DNA of 64,000 bases from assembly GCF_020216025.1 (NCBI RefSeq), contig NZ_JAIWNC010000033.1, positions 56,461 to 120,460 on the forward strand, read 5' to 3'. Under the pieces are notes generated by a model. It did no database searches. It saw nothing but the letters and a program-made list of their open reading frames with translations, and was not told the origin of the DNA. This DNA comes from Jidongwangia harbinensis. Its GTDB lineage: Bacteria > Actinomycetota > Actinomycetes > Mycobacteriales > Micromonosporaceae. Made by a program: the position numbers and the translations under genes. Below are positions 17,255 to 25,997 of the stretch, piece after piece. The stretch's first letter is position 1. Every line of letters starts with the position of its first letter.

Positions 17255-17820
17255 CCGGGAACCGCGAGGACCGTGGGCCCACGGCGGTGGTGATGCCGGG
17301 GTCCGGCGTGCGTACCCCGTCCGCGGCGATCGCGCAGCGCAGTGAGTTCGTCCGTGCGTTCGTCGAGTACGCGGGGGACAAGCCGGCCAGTGAACGGCTG
17401 ACGGTCCGCTGGCCCACGCTCATCACGGTCACCGCATTGGTGGCTGTGGGTGCCGTCGTGGTGGGCATATTCTGGAATCTGATCGACCCGCTGCAACCGG
17501 GGGAGAAGGGCGCGCGGAAGAAGGCCGTCCCAAAGCGCGGCCGGCATCTTCGTCGCCGAGAACGCGGCCCCGCTGTTGGAGGACTGCGAGTCACCGGGAC
17601 CGGCGGCAGGGGCCTCGCAGTCTGGGCCGGTGCCACCCCGGTGATCCGCGGACTGTCGGTCAGCCGGTGCCAAAGAACGGCCTGTACTTCGGGCCGGACG
17701 CACACGGCCGGGTACTCGACGCGGACGTGTCGCGCACCGACTGCCCGGCGGTGTACGTCAGAGCGGGCGCCGACCCGGAATTCGTCCGCTGCCACGTGCA
17801 CGACGCCGATGAAGACTTGA
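17251..17820 (+). CDS. Small T7SS-locus membrane protein, out-of-frame tail
   Basis: The first ~85 residues look genuine: TPSAAIAQRSEFVRAFVEYA, a basic stretch, and one transmembrane helix (LITVTALVAVGAVVVGIFWN). ATG 17251 overlaps the mycosin-like stop by four bases, so the two are coupled. From about residue 95 the frame runs across an out-of-frame beta-helix gene and reads as Arg/Thr-rich nonsense. The original gene probably ended soon after the helix, with its end removed by the deletion that damaged the next gene. Its role in secretion is unknown. Confidence 0.6.
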   Translation: MTGNREDRGPTAVVMPGSGVRTPSAAIAQRSEFVRAFVEYAGDKPASERLTVRWPTLITVTALVAVGAVVVGIFWNLIDPLQPGEKGARKKAVPKRGRHLRRRERGPAVGGLRVTGTGGRGLAVWAGATPVIRGLSVSRCQRTACTSGRTHTAGYSTRTCRAPTARRCTSERAPTRNSSAATCTTPMKT

Positions 17821-18458
17821 GCCAGGCCGAAGATGCCCGGGCCACGTACGACTCGTGCTGGAGTTCCGGCGTGGCCACCGCGACGCTGCCCTCCGCCGAG
17901 GCGGGCGCCGCCGTCGCCGGACCCGCGCGGGCCGGGCCGCCCCCCCCCCGCGGCGCCCGGCCGGCCCGCCCCCGACGGCGCCGTGACCGCGCTGGGCGAC
18001 CTGCTGAGGCAACTCGACGGGCTGGTCGGGCTCACCCGGGTCAAGCAGGATGTCGGCACGATGGTCAAGCGCGTGCAGATGGTCAAGCGGCGCAAGGTGG
18101 CCGGCCTGTCCCCGCCGCCGATGTCCCGCCATCTGGTGTTCGCGGGCAATCCCGGCGTACGCGCTGGCGCCCGAGGGACAGGGCACCGACTTCGGCCAGG
18201 AGGTCATCTCCACGCTCGTCAAGCTGATGGAGGACCATCGCGAGGAACTGGTCGTCATCGTGGCCGGCTACCCGAACAGATGCGGCACTTCATCTCCGCC
18301 AACCCGGGTCTGTCGTCGCGGTTCGCGCGCAAGGTCTTCCAGCAGATGACCGAGCAGCACGCGGGCCGAGTCACCGCACTCGCCGATCCCACCGACGAAA
18401 GCTGAGCACCCTGGAGGCCGAGGACCTTGCCCGCATCAACGTCGACGTGCGCGGCTGA
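17540..18458 (+). pseudogene. Beta-helix/AAA ATPase (EccA/CbxX-like), deleted and frameshifted
   Basis: Beta-helix rungs are readable in two frames (GIFVAENAAPLLEDCE, GLAVWAGATPVIRGLSV, NGLYFGPDAHGRVLDADV, AVYVRAGADPEFVRCHVHD). They are followed by a Pro/Ala linker and a CbxX/CfxQ-type AAA domain (LVGLTRVKQDVGTMVKRVQM, HLVFAGNPG). The Walker A Gly-Lys-Thr that should follow is deleted. The reading then jumps to LVKLMEDHREELVVIVAGYP, frameshifts to the ANPGLSSRF segment, and ends LEAEDLARINVDVRG. Such beta-helix-AAA proteins occur in actinobacterial T7SS loci. It cannot bind ATP. Confidence 0.7.
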
Positions 18459-18467
18459 GGAGGACCG

Positions 18468-18965
18468 ATGACCAAGCTGGCGTTCCACCGTCCGGCCCGG
18501 CTGCTGGTGCCGGAACTGCCGAACGAGACGGCCACCCTGCCCACGCCGCCGGAGGAACCCAAGGAGAACCCCACGAACGGCGCCTGGACCCTGCTGATGC
18601 CGCTGCTGAACAGCGTCGGCATGGCCGCGTACATGGTCACGTTCGGCCGCCCGGCGCTGATCATCATCGACGCTGGCCAACCCGGCACCAGCCCGGCTGT
18701 GGTCCATCGCCACCACCCGGCACCGAGTTTGCGAGCGGCGCCAAGCCGACGCCGACTTCCTGCGCATCCCGCTCGGCTGCGGCGCGGTGCGCCTCGCCAC
18801 GTCCATCCGGATGGACGACCGGATGGACCCGCTCAACGAGTACGACTAGGAGTCCACGCAGGCCGCCGAACGCTTCATCGAACGGATGGGCCGCGTCGAC
18901 CGGCAGCCGATGGTTCGATTATCTGCGGGACTGGAACCGGATGCTGCGCTCAGGGAGGACGCGGC
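18468..18965 (+). pseudogene. eccC: Truncated EccC-type T7SS ATPase gene
   Basis: ATG 18468, after GAGGA, opens with FHRPARLLVPELPNETATLP and TLLMPLLNSVGMAAYMVTFG, the characteristic N-terminus of EccC, the FtsK/SpoIIIE-type motor of type VII secretion. After about 65 residues a deletion and frameshift lead to DADFLRIPLGCGAVRLATSI and RMDDRMDPLNEYD, then TAG 18847-18849 where family members usually have Trp. A further piece (AAERFIERMGRVDRQPMV) follows. All ATPase modules are missing, so the secretion machine cannot work from this locus. Confidence 0.75.
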
Positions 18966-19033
18966 GGAGATCCGACTGAAGTCGAGCGCGGCACATTGAG
19001 GAATCCGGGATCACGAATGACCCGGGAACGCGA

Positions 19034-19141
19034 GGGCAGTAGGCGCTGGTCCTGCGCGGTCTCGACGATCCGGCCTGGGAACAGGACGGTTACCCGGTCG
19101 GCGATCTGCCGCAGCACCGCGCGGTCGTGCGGGAAGACCAT
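19034..19141 (-). pseudogene. Fragment of an oligopeptide ABC transporter ATPase
   Basis: About 36 residues on the minus strand (HDRAVLRQIADRVTVLFPGR, then IVETA) match the C-terminal H-loop region of Opp/Dpp-type ABC ATPases. It abuts the end of the TetR gene and has no start of its own. It is a relic. Confidence 0.55.
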
Positions 19142-19806
19142 CAGGCATGGTCTGCCGGGGCGACAGCAGCGAGGGTGAGGATGCCGGGGATCGCCGCGAA
19201 CGCGGCACGGGTGTCCGTGGCCAGTTGGTCGGCGGTCGCAGCCTGCGGCCGGGTGGCCCAGGTTTCGAGTCCGCGGTGGAACGCGGCGACGAGGATGTCC
19301 AGCGCGAGCCGGAGCCGGAGGTCGTGAGACGCGAGACTGAACCTGCGGTGTAGGACGTCGAGCGCGGCGCGGACGGTGACGTCGCAGAAGTACAGGCAAT
19401 GAGCTTCGATCGCTGGGGTCTTGCCGGCCAGCTGCGTGCAGAGCAGCAGGCGGTGTGCCCAGTCGCCGGCGTCCATGGTCTGCATGGCGGCGAGCACGCT
19501 GTCCTGCAACGCCTGCAGAACCGGCCGGTCCGGAGAAGCCGGCCGGAGTTCCAGGTCATCAATGAATGTTCTCCAGAGGTCCTCGTAGGGCGCCATCGCC
19601 ACCTCCTCCTTGCTGGCGAAGGTGCGAAAGAAGGTGCGTTTGGAGACCTCGACGCGGTCGCACAGCTCATCGAGCGTCACGCCGTCGAAGCCTCGACGGG
19701 TGAACAGGTCCAGAGCGGCGTCCGTCAGCGCCTCGCGCGTGCGCTGTTTCTTGCGCTCCCGCAGCGGCGGGCGCGGATCGGGGGAGTGCGAGGACGCGGT
19801 GGCCAT
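19141..19806 (-). CDS. TetR-family transcriptional regulator
   Basis: A 221-residue protein with an N-terminal TetR DNA-binding domain (residues 18-64: ERKKQRTREALTDAALDLFT, LCDRVEVSKRTFFRTFASKE) and an all-helical C-terminal ligand domain (AetR/MftR-like arrangement). It is divergent from the reductase at 19900. The palindrome between them is the likely operator, so it probably represses that gene, and itself, until a ligand is bound. The ligand is unknown. Confidence 0.92.
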   Translation of the reverse strand: MATASSHSPDPRPPLRERKKQRTREALTDAALDLFTRRGFDGVTLDELCDRVEVSKRTFFRTFASKEEVAMAPYEDLWRTFIDDLELRPASPDRPVLQALQDSVLAAMQTMDAGDWAHRLLLCTQLAGKTPAIEAHCLYFCDVTVRAALDVLHRRFSLASHDLRLRLALDILVAAFHRGLETWATRPQAATADQLATDTRAAFAAIPGILTLAAVAPADHA

Positions 19807-19830
19807 GATGCGATCCTACCGAGAGACATG

Positions 19831-19862
19831 TGCCACTTGCAGGCGAATGCCACTAAGTGGCA
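19831..19862. promoter_or_regulatory. Probable TetR operator
   Basis: TGCCACTAAGTGGCA at 19848-19862 is a 15-base palindrome (7-base arms around a central A). A matching half, TGCCACTT, sits 17 bases upstream at 19831. It is in the divergent promoter region, 25-42 bases before the TetR start and 38-52 before the reductase start. Confidence 0.7.
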
Positions 19863-19899
19863 TCCTCTCGATCAGTAGTCCGAACTGAGAGGCGCTGCC

Positions 19900-20826
19900 A
19901 TGCAAGCTCTACTCGTCGATCGCTCCGTGCCCGGCAATCTCCGGCTCGGCTCAGCACCCGACCCCCTGCCCGCCGCCAACGAGGCCCTGGTCCGGGTAGT
20001 CGCCAGTTCCATCAATCCGGGCGACCTGTACCTGGACAACGCCCCAGAGGGAGCCGTGCCCGGCTACGACGCCGCCGGGGTGGTGGAGCAGGCGGCCGCG
20101 GACGGCTCCGGTCCGGCCGTCGGGACCCCGGTGGTGACGCTGGGCTTCGCCGGTGGGTGGGCGGAGTTACGCGCAGTGCGAACCGACTGGATCGGGGTGG
20201 CACCGGAGACCGCCGACCTGGCGGCTCTAAGCACGGTGCCGGTGGCCGGCGCGAGCGCGTTGCGCGCACTGCACAGGCTGGGCCCGATCATCGGGCGCCG
20301 GCTGCTCGTGACCGGTGCCACCGGTGCGGTGGGCCGGTACGCCGTGCAATTGTCCCGCCTCGGCGGTGCACACGTTACGGCTTCGACGAGCGACCCGGAC
20401 GCCCACGGCGGGGAACTACGCGAACTGGGTGCACATGAGGTGATCCAGACCCCCGAACAGCTTGACCAAACGGTGACCGGCGTCATCGACGTGGTCGGCG
20501 GGGAGACCCTGGTGCAGGCGTACGACAAACTCGCCGAACACGGGATCCTGGTGTCGGTCGGCCACGTCAGCAGCGCGGGGGAACGCTTCCCCGTCTTGGC
20601 CTTCTCCGGCCACGACGGGCGGAACAACCGCTCCATCACGTCCTTCTTCCTGGGCGCCTGTACCGGGCTGTCCGCAGACCTGACGTGGTTGGCCGCGCGG
20701 GTCACGGACGGCACGTTGACACCGCGCGTCGCCAGGCGCGACAGCTGGAAGGACGCCGGCGGCACAATCCGGGCGCTTACCGAGGGACGGATACACGGCA
20801 AGGTTGTCCTCGCCATCGGCCAGTAG
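19900..20826 (+). CDS. Medium-chain reductase, quinone oxidoreductase type
   Basis: A 308-residue zinc-independent MDR-family enzyme. The GroES-like N-terminal part (SINPGDLYLDN, VPGYDAAGVV) precedes a Rossmann domain with the NADPH motif GATGAVGRYAVQL near residue 145. It has no zinc-binding Cys cluster, which fits quinone/enoyl reductases acting on alpha,beta-unsaturated carbonyls. ATG 19900 follows GAGAGG. The divergent TetR gene and shared operator suggest substrate-induced expression, for example by a reactive electrophile (inference). Confidence 0.9.
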   Translation: MQALLVDRSVPGNLRLGSAPDPLPAANEALVRVVASSINPGDLYLDNAPEGAVPGYDAAGVVEQAAADGSGPAVGTPVVTLGFAGGWAELRAVRTDWIGVAPETADLAALSTVPVAGASALRALHRLGPIIGRRLLVTGATGAVGRYAVQLSRLGGAHVTASTSDPDAHGGELRELGAHEVIQTPEQLDQTVTGVIDVVGGETLVQAYDKLAEHGILVSVGHVSSAGERFPVLAFSGHDGRNNRSITSFFLGACTGLSADLTWLAARVTDGTLTPRVARRDSWKDAGGTIRALTEGRIHGKVVLAIGQ

Positions 20827-21108
20827 TCGCAGCGAACCGGCCGATCGATGAACCGGACGAGGACGCCGCGTCCGCCAGCGGTGCCGCCTGAGTGCGGCTA
20901 CATCCGCACGTCCTGGCGTCTGCGGATCGCCAGCTGAGGTCGGACCGATGGGTGCCCTTCATCGAGGGGTGATCGTCAGACGATGCTGGGTTGCCGCCGA
21001 CGAAGCGAACCCTCCGCCGGCGGAAGCTCTGCCTGTGGCACCGACAACCCCTCCGAGTTCTCTACCGGTCGGCCTCAGTCGCTGGATTGTGTGCTGCTCC
21101 GGCCTGTT
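20827..21108. other. Gap without a recognisable gene
   Basis: No frame here shows a family signature or a ribosome binding site. Confidence 0.4.
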
Positions 21109-21504
21109 CTACGTCGCGGACGTGGAGGTCGGGCCGTACGCGGAGGTGTTTGGCGCGGTGTCGCAGCCGGTAACGCGCGTCGGTGAGATCGGGCGGGGGT
21201 TTGCTGTTCTCTGCTGCGGTATTGCGGGAGCGGATAAGGGCCGGTTGAGGGCGATCCCGTCCGGCCAGGCGGTGACCGTCATGTCGTACTCGCGAAGGTA
21301 GGCCGCCACCTCGGTGGGTCGCTGGCCGAAGAGGTCCGGGGCGCTGATGGCGGTCGCGTCGGACGGCTGGAAGCCCTCGATGATCGCTCGGATGCTGCCG
21401 GAGGCGAGTTCCGGAGGGAGACCTGCAGGATCATCAGTTGCGAGTAGTGTAGTCAGTGCGGTCTTGTCGGCCGCCGCCCTAGACCCCGGCGTGTGCTGTA
21501 CCAC
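21109..21504 (-). CDS. Hypothetical protein, possibly a fragment
   Basis: A 131-residue frame. Residues 10-95 have balanced composition (LASGSIRAIIEGFQPSDATA, VAAYLREYDMTVTAWPDGIAL) and look protein-like. The last 40 are Pro/Thr-rich and may be read-through after damage. No family recognised. The gene is isolated, and its start at 21504 lies about 80 bases from the GAF-ANTAR-STAS gene on the other strand. Confidence 0.35.
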   Translation of the reverse strand: MVQHTPGSRAAADKTALTTLLATDDPAGLPPELASGSIRAIIEGFQPSDATAISAPDLFGQRPTEVAAYLREYDMTVTAWPDGIALNRPLSAPAIPQQRTANPRPISPTRVTGCDTAPNTSAYGPTSTSAT

Positions 21505-21583
21505 GCTGGAGGGGGTAGGCCATTACCACTGACTCACCTTCCAGCTGCACCGCGGTAGTCGTCTGCGCCGCAGGGCGGCAGTC

Positions 21584-22630
21584 GTGAAACCTGTTGATGC
21601 GCCACGTGCGGGCCAACGAGTTACGGCCGACCGCACGGATCCGGATGACGCCGCGGAGGCTGTCGCGCACCTGGTCAGGAGCTTTTTCCCGATTACCGCG
21701 GAGGTGTCCGTCATGATGTTGCGCGGCACCCAGGCGTACACGGTAGCCGCCACTTCCGGCGTGGCGCGCGTCTTCGACACTTGGCAGTACCGCACTGGTC
21801 AGGGGCCGTCTCTGCAGGCGGCAGCGTCGGCGGCGACCATATACGTTGCAGATCTGCACACCGAGACCCGTTGGCCACGCTGGATCCGGCACAGCATCAA
21901 CGCCGGCGCACGCAGCGTATTGTCGCTCGGCCTGGATATCGACGACGGGGTCACCGGGGCGCTCACCGTCTACGCCACTCAGCCCGACGCCGTCCCCGAC
22001 GCGGGTGGCCCTCCGCAAGGTCTCGCCGGGTACGCCGCCGCTGCATTGAAGACCATTCACCGGCACGACATGCAGGCCAACCAGGTGCGCCACCTGCAAG
22101 CCGCGATGGTGCACCGGGCGGTCATCGAACAGGCGAAGGGCATCATCATGGGCGAGCGACGCTGCACCGCCGACGAGGCGTTCGCCGTACTCGTCAAGAT
22201 TGCGCAGGACAGTAACCGCAAGGTGCATGACATCGCCGCGGACCTTGCGCACCGCACCTCGCACACGCCCATCACGGCGAGCACCTCGCCCGGCGCATCG
22301 CCGGGCGCCGCCGTGACGCACATGCAGCTCACGACCGACGTGGATCAGGACGGCATCGCCGTCATCGGCGTCGCCGGGGAACTGGTCGTGGATACTGCTG
22401 ATGCACTCGTGGCGGCGATCCACGCAGGACTCAGCGCCGGCCTGGTGACCAGCATGGTCGTTGACCTGGCCCGAGTGTCGTTTCTCGATATGGCCGGTCT
22501 CGGCGCCCTGCTGCGCGCTCGTGCCGCTGCTCTGCAGGCCGGTGCGTCGCTGCGGATCGTCCGTCCACAACCGTTGGTGCAACAAGTTCTGCACCTCACC
22601 GACGCCCACCTGATCCTCAGCGCCGCCTAG
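21584..22630 (+). CDS. GAF-ANTAR-STAS signalling protein
   Basis: A 348-residue protein with three domains. A GAF sensor (about 20-165; TWQYRTGQGPSLQAA, SVLSLGLDIDDGVTGALTVY) is followed by an ANTAR RNA-binding domain (about 170-228; HRAVIEQAKGIIMGERRCTADEAFAVLVKIAQDSNRKV read in part), which binds paired stem-loops to cause antitermination. A C-terminal STAS domain (about 245-345; LVVDTADALVAAI, RVSFLDMAGLGALLRARA) is of the anti-sigma-antagonist type, with Ser in FLD-adjacent position. Joining STAS to GAF-ANTAR would link RNA-level control to a partner-switching cascade (inference). The start is GTG 21584; no strong ribosome binding site is seen. Confidence 0.85.
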   Translation: MKPVDAPRAGQRVTADRTDPDDAAEAVAHLVRSFFPITAEVSVMMLRGTQAYTVAATSGVARVFDTWQYRTGQGPSLQAAASAATIYVADLHTETRWPRWIRHSINAGARSVLSLGLDIDDGVTGALTVYATQPDAVPDAGGPPQGLAGYAAAALKTIHRHDMQANQVRHLQAAMVHRAVIEQAKGIIMGERRCTADEAFAVLVKIAQDSNRKVHDIAADLAHRTSHTPITASTSPGASPGAAVTHMQLTTDVDQDGIAVIGVAGELVVDTADALVAAIHAGLSAGLVTSMVVDLARVSFLDMAGLGALLRARAAALQAGASLRIVRPQPLVQQVLHLTDAHLILSAA

Positions 22631-22708
22631 CTCCAGCGTGAAGGTGGGTCCTTCGGATCTGGTGGAGCCGGCGCCAGGACCGCCTGGAATTGAGCGCAGC
22701 GAAGGGGT

Positions 22709-23452
22709 TCAACGTGACCCGGGATCAGCGAGCCCGGGCAGGCTGGCCAGATCGGTTACCACGGTGTGCGCGACGTCGCTGAGGCGCCGGTTGTTGCTGC
22801 GGGCGTAGCCGCGGATCAGGTCGAACGCCGCGTCGACGTCAACACTGTGAGTTTGCGCGACGACGCCTTTAGCCTGTTCGATGACGATGCGGCTGTTCAG
22901 CGCACCTTGCAGCTGCTCGGTCAAGACTTCACCGCGGCGGATGACGCGTTCCTGCAGCAGGCTGATCGCGGCCACGTCCGCGAGGGCCTGCACGATCTGT
23001 ACGTCGCTGTCGTCGAGGTCACCGACGGTCCTGCCGAACACTCCCATCGCGCCGATGACTTCTCGACGCAGCCGCAGCGGGAACGCGTGCACTGACCGGT
23101 AGCCGTCGTCGGCGGCGTGCGGCGCGAACCGTTCCCACCGCGCCGTCGCGGCGTCGGCGGTGAGGTCGGTGTTGACGACCGGCTGGCCGCTGTGGAACGC
23201 GTCGATGCACGGCCCGTCCTGGTGCTGCAGTTGGAACAGCTCGAGGAACTTGGCACTCTCCGCGGAGGCCGCCATGAAATGCAGGCGTTTCTTAGGGTCA
23301 GCGAGCAGGATGCCTACGGTGGAGTCGCCGGTCAGCCCGGCGATGCGGTCGGCGAGCATCTGCAGGAACTCGATCAGGTCGAACTCGTCGATGAGAGTGT
23401 CGGCGACCTCGACGAAGACTTTTGCGAGGCGTTCAGAAGAAACGGTGGTCAT
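22709..23452 (-). CDS. GAF-ANTAR antitermination regulator
   Basis: A 247-residue cytosolic protein. The GAF domain spans about 25-165 (LQHQDGPCIDAFHSGQPVV, HAFPLRLRREVIGAMGVFG) and the ANTAR domain about 180-235 (NSRIVIEQAKGVVAQTHSV, FDLIRGYARSNNRRLSDVA). ATG 23452 is chosen over an upstream frame start because GGAAGGC precedes it at good spacing. It is followed upstream on the same strand by a paralogue (23490-24197), so the two may be co-transcribed. The RNA target and ligand are unknown. Confidence 0.9.
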   Translation of the reverse strand: MTTVSSERLAKVFVEVADTLIDEFDLIEFLQMLADRIAGLTGDSTVGILLADPKKRLHFMAASAESAKFLELFQLQHQDGPCIDAFHSGQPVVNTDLTADAATARWERFAPHAADDGYRSVHAFPLRLRREVIGAMGVFGRTVGDLDDSDVQIVQALADVAAISLLQERVIRRGEVLTEQLQGALNSRIVIEQAKGVVAQTHSVDVDAAFDLIRGYARSNNRRLSDVAHTVVTDLASLPGLADPGSR

Positions 23453-23489
23453 GGCTGCCTTCCGGCCTTTCCGTCCTGGCGACGGATGT

Positions 23490-24197
23490 TCACGAGTGAT
23501 CACGTTCTAAGTGCAGCCGGCCGGCGACGATGTCGGCGGCCACCACGGACAAGGGGAGGTTCGTGGCGTAGGCATGGCCGCGCAGCCGAACCAGGGCCTC
23601 GGTGAGGGTGACGCCGAGCATCACCATCACCATGCCTTGGGCCTGCCATAAGGCGGCACCCTGCTCAATAGCCTCGTCGACATCGTGCTCGCTGTGGGTT
23701 TGATCCTGACCGTCCAGCAGGGTCGTCACCGCGAGTTCACCGAAGGTGAAAGCCTGACCGAGTTCATCCCGGGACAACGGTCCAGCGTGGGTCCGGAACA
23801 CGTCGAGGACTCCGAGGCGAACAGCGCCAACCTGTAAGGGGAACGCGAACACCGCCCTGATCCCGGCCTGATACACGGCCGGGGTGTAAGCCGGCCACCG
23901 GCTCATCGCCGTGTCGTCAAGGTCGGTGATCAGCACCGGGCGGCGGGAGGTGTATGCATCGACGCACGGGCCTTCCCCGACGGTGAACTGCAGCTCCTCG
24001 ATGCGCTCGGTGGTCGGGTCCGACGCGGCGGCCATACCGTATCCACCAGTGGTGGCCATCACGCTCACCCCGACACCGGCCGCCGACAAGGCCCGGGTCG
24101 CGTCCGCGCAGAGCACCTGTAGCCGGCTCACCGCGCCGCGATCCAGCGGTGACAGTGTCATCGGCGGTCGTGCACCGTCGTCCATTCCCTGATCCAT
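23490..24197 (-). CDS. GAF-ANTAR antitermination regulator, second copy
   Basis: A 235-residue protein with a GAF domain (about 20-160; FTVGEGPCVDAYTSRRPVLI, VFAFPLQVGAVRLGVLDVF) and an ANTAR domain (about 170-225; EQGAALWQAQGMVMVMLGVT, EALVRLRGHAYATNLPLSVV). It ends 38 bases before the start of the next GAF-ANTAR gene on the same strand. The two proteins share the plan but differ in sequence, so this is an older duplication or a heteromeric pair. Confidence 0.88.
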   Translation of the reverse strand: MDQGMDDGARPPMTLSPLDRGAVSRLQVLCADATRALSAAGVGVSVMATTGGYGMAAASDPTTERIEELQFTVGEGPCVDAYTSRRPVLITDLDDTAMSRWPAYTPAVYQAGIRAVFAFPLQVGAVRLGVLDVFRTHAGPLSRDELGQAFTFGELAVTTLLDGQDQTHSEHDVDEAIEQGAALWQAQGMVMVMLGVTLTEALVRLRGHAYATNLPLSVVAADIVAGRLHLERDHS

Positions 24198-24429
24198 GCC
24201 GGCCTACCCCTGCCGGCCGGGAAGCAGAGGCGGGGCAAGCAGCTGCGCCCCACCATCACCTGGACTTGCACGCATGACCCCACCCCACGAAGCAAATGAG
24301 CACCGCCGGGGTCTAGGGCAGTCGACAACGACTCGAAGCCGCCCGCCAAGCGTAGCCAACGGGTGCGCCAAGCGATACCAGGGCCCGGGCGTACCGAGTC
24401 GGGGTCGAGCCGCAGGAATGCGCAGCGCG

Positions 24430-24720
24430 TGCAGGCGTGCTCGTGGACCCCGTTCTGGGCGAGTGTGGCGGCCGCGCTCCGGCCGGGTGGGCGGGTCTTC
24501 TTGGTGGACAGCTACCACCGCCATCAGTGCATCCCCGACGATGTTCAGCAACGCTTCCCCCAACGACGGCCGACGCTTCGAAGTGGTCAAGCGCTACTGG
24601 CAACCTGACGAACTGGCCGCGACGCCTGGGTGGCACCTGACCCCGACGGTCACCCAGAACCAGGGATCATCTACGCCTACGGCTCCGGTGCGGAGACCGC
24701 TGACCGCTCACCAGTTGTAG
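24430..24720 (+). pseudogene. Class I SAM methyltransferase, C-terminal relic
   Basis: Pieces in different frames read FWASVAAALRPGGRVFLVDS, then DGRRFEVVKRYWQPDELAA, then GWHLTPTVTQNQ and YAYGSGAETADRSPVV. In order, they match the C-terminal half of a small SAM-dependent methyltransferase. The SAM-binding half is absent, and frames change near 24530 and 24660. Confidence 0.6.
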
Positions 24721-24790
24721 TCGGCCTGCGGAGCGCGACATCCGGACATGCCGACGAGCGGATGTCTGTGGAGTCCTCGGTGACCGGTCA

Positions 24791-25330
24791 CTACTGATCC
24801 TTTCCCCAGGATGCTGCCGCTGCTTCCCATGCCAGCCAGTGCAACAGTTGCCGCTCCACCTTGCGCGATCCGACAGGAAGCCGGCGGTAATGAACGAGAG
24901 AAATGTCCAGTCGGCCGAGCTGGATCCCCTTCCAGCTGACTACGCCATTGGCGAAGGTGGACACGCGACATTTCCAGCTCGGGACCGGGTTCTCTTCGTA
25001 GCTGTATGGAAGGAGGAGGTGCAAGTTCCGTTCATCCGTGACGATACCGTTGGTATTCCAGCCGAGCCCGTCCCGCTCGGCGGCGTCGACAAGGGACCGC
25101 AGATCCCGCTCCGTCACCACCCGCACGGCCGGGACCCGTAGGCCGGAACGGGCCTGGACACTACCCCGATGCCCGAACGACAGCCACCAGGGCCTTATCA
25201 CCGGGCGACCACCATGATGGCGCCAGGATTCGTATTCATCAAACTGGTTAGGTAAGTCGAACTCGTCATCGGATGATGATGCCAGTCCGGGACTATGGAG
25301 CACGCCGAACGGCGGCTCGCTGAACGCCAC
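24791..25330 (-). CDS. Hypothetical protein
   Basis: A 179-residue protein of balanced composition with no signal peptide or membrane segment. It is rich in Trp (about ten residues) and has ordered stretches (YESWRHHGGRPVIRPWWLSF, RVVTERDLRSLVDAAERDGL, HYRRLPVGSRKVERQLLHWL). No family recognised. Protein-like composition and the full-length frame support it as real. It neighbours two other orphan genes on the same strand. Confidence 0.6.
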   Translation of the reverse strand: MAFSEPPFGVLHSPGLASSSDDEFDLPNQFDEYESWRHHGGRPVIRPWWLSFGHRGSVQARSGLRVPAVRVVTERDLRSLVDAAERDGLGWNTNGIVTDERNLHLLLPYSYEENPVPSWKCRVSTFANGVVSWKGIQLGRLDISLVHYRRLPVGSRKVERQLLHWLAWEAAAASWGKDQ

Positions 25331-25502
25331 CCAGGTAACCGCCCGGCTCCACCCGGACGTCGATCAGCCCGAGGGTGACATCCTCCTCTGCCGCTGATCG
25401 CGCGCGTCGGCCGCCGCAGAGCGGTGGCCGGCGCGAGCCCGTCGCGGCCGCTCAGCGCACGCCCGTGCCGACGAGCGGATGCTCAGGCGTCGGCGGTCGA
25501 TG

Positions 25503-25934
25503 TCACCGGTCTTCTGTGATGCTGGTTCGCGGAGGCGGCTCGGGGTTGTCAGCCGTGAGCAGGGCGGCCGCGAAGCATTCGGTGACGTGTTCCAGCCAGC
25601 CGGGCTCCTCATAGATGATGTCTTCACCCTGTGCGGCCCGAAGACCCCGGAGCAGGTCCTTGACCCGGTCTTCGGGCGACTGCTTGCTGGGCTTGCTGCG
25701 CCGGTCGAACGTGGTCCAACGACGCACCGCGACGTCGATCAGGTTAGCTGGATCGTTCGGCTTCCAATGGTCCGCCACCCGTACGTCCGCCAGCACAGCG
25801 CGTAGGGCCGCCGACCGTTCTGCTCGCGCTTGACGCATGGACACCCGGACAACGGTGTCGTACGGCGGAGGAAGTCGCATTCGATTTTCGGGCGCTTCGA
25901 CGCCGGAGGTTCCCTGCGCACAGATCTGCCGCAA
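25503..25934 (-). CDS. Hypothetical protein
   Basis: A 143-residue soluble protein; a second Met at 25880 (MRLPPPYDTV) may be the true start. Central helices are charged (RVKDLLRGLRAAQGEDIIYE, GWLEHVTECFAAALLTAD). No recognised family. Its position among small orphan genes beside conjugative-element relics suggests mobile cargo (inference). Confidence 0.5.
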   Translation of the reverse strand: MRQICAQGTSGVEAPENRMRLPPPYDTVVRVSMRQARAERSAALRAVLADVRVADHWKPNDPANLIDVAVRRWTTFDRRSKPSKQSPEDRVKDLLRGLRAAQGEDIIYEEPGWLEHVTECFAAALLTADNPEPPPRTSITEDR

Positions 25935-25997
25935 GGTGCGCGTTGCCTGCCGACCGTGCCATCCGCCGGTAGCGTGTACGCGCCTCGGATCGCCGTC

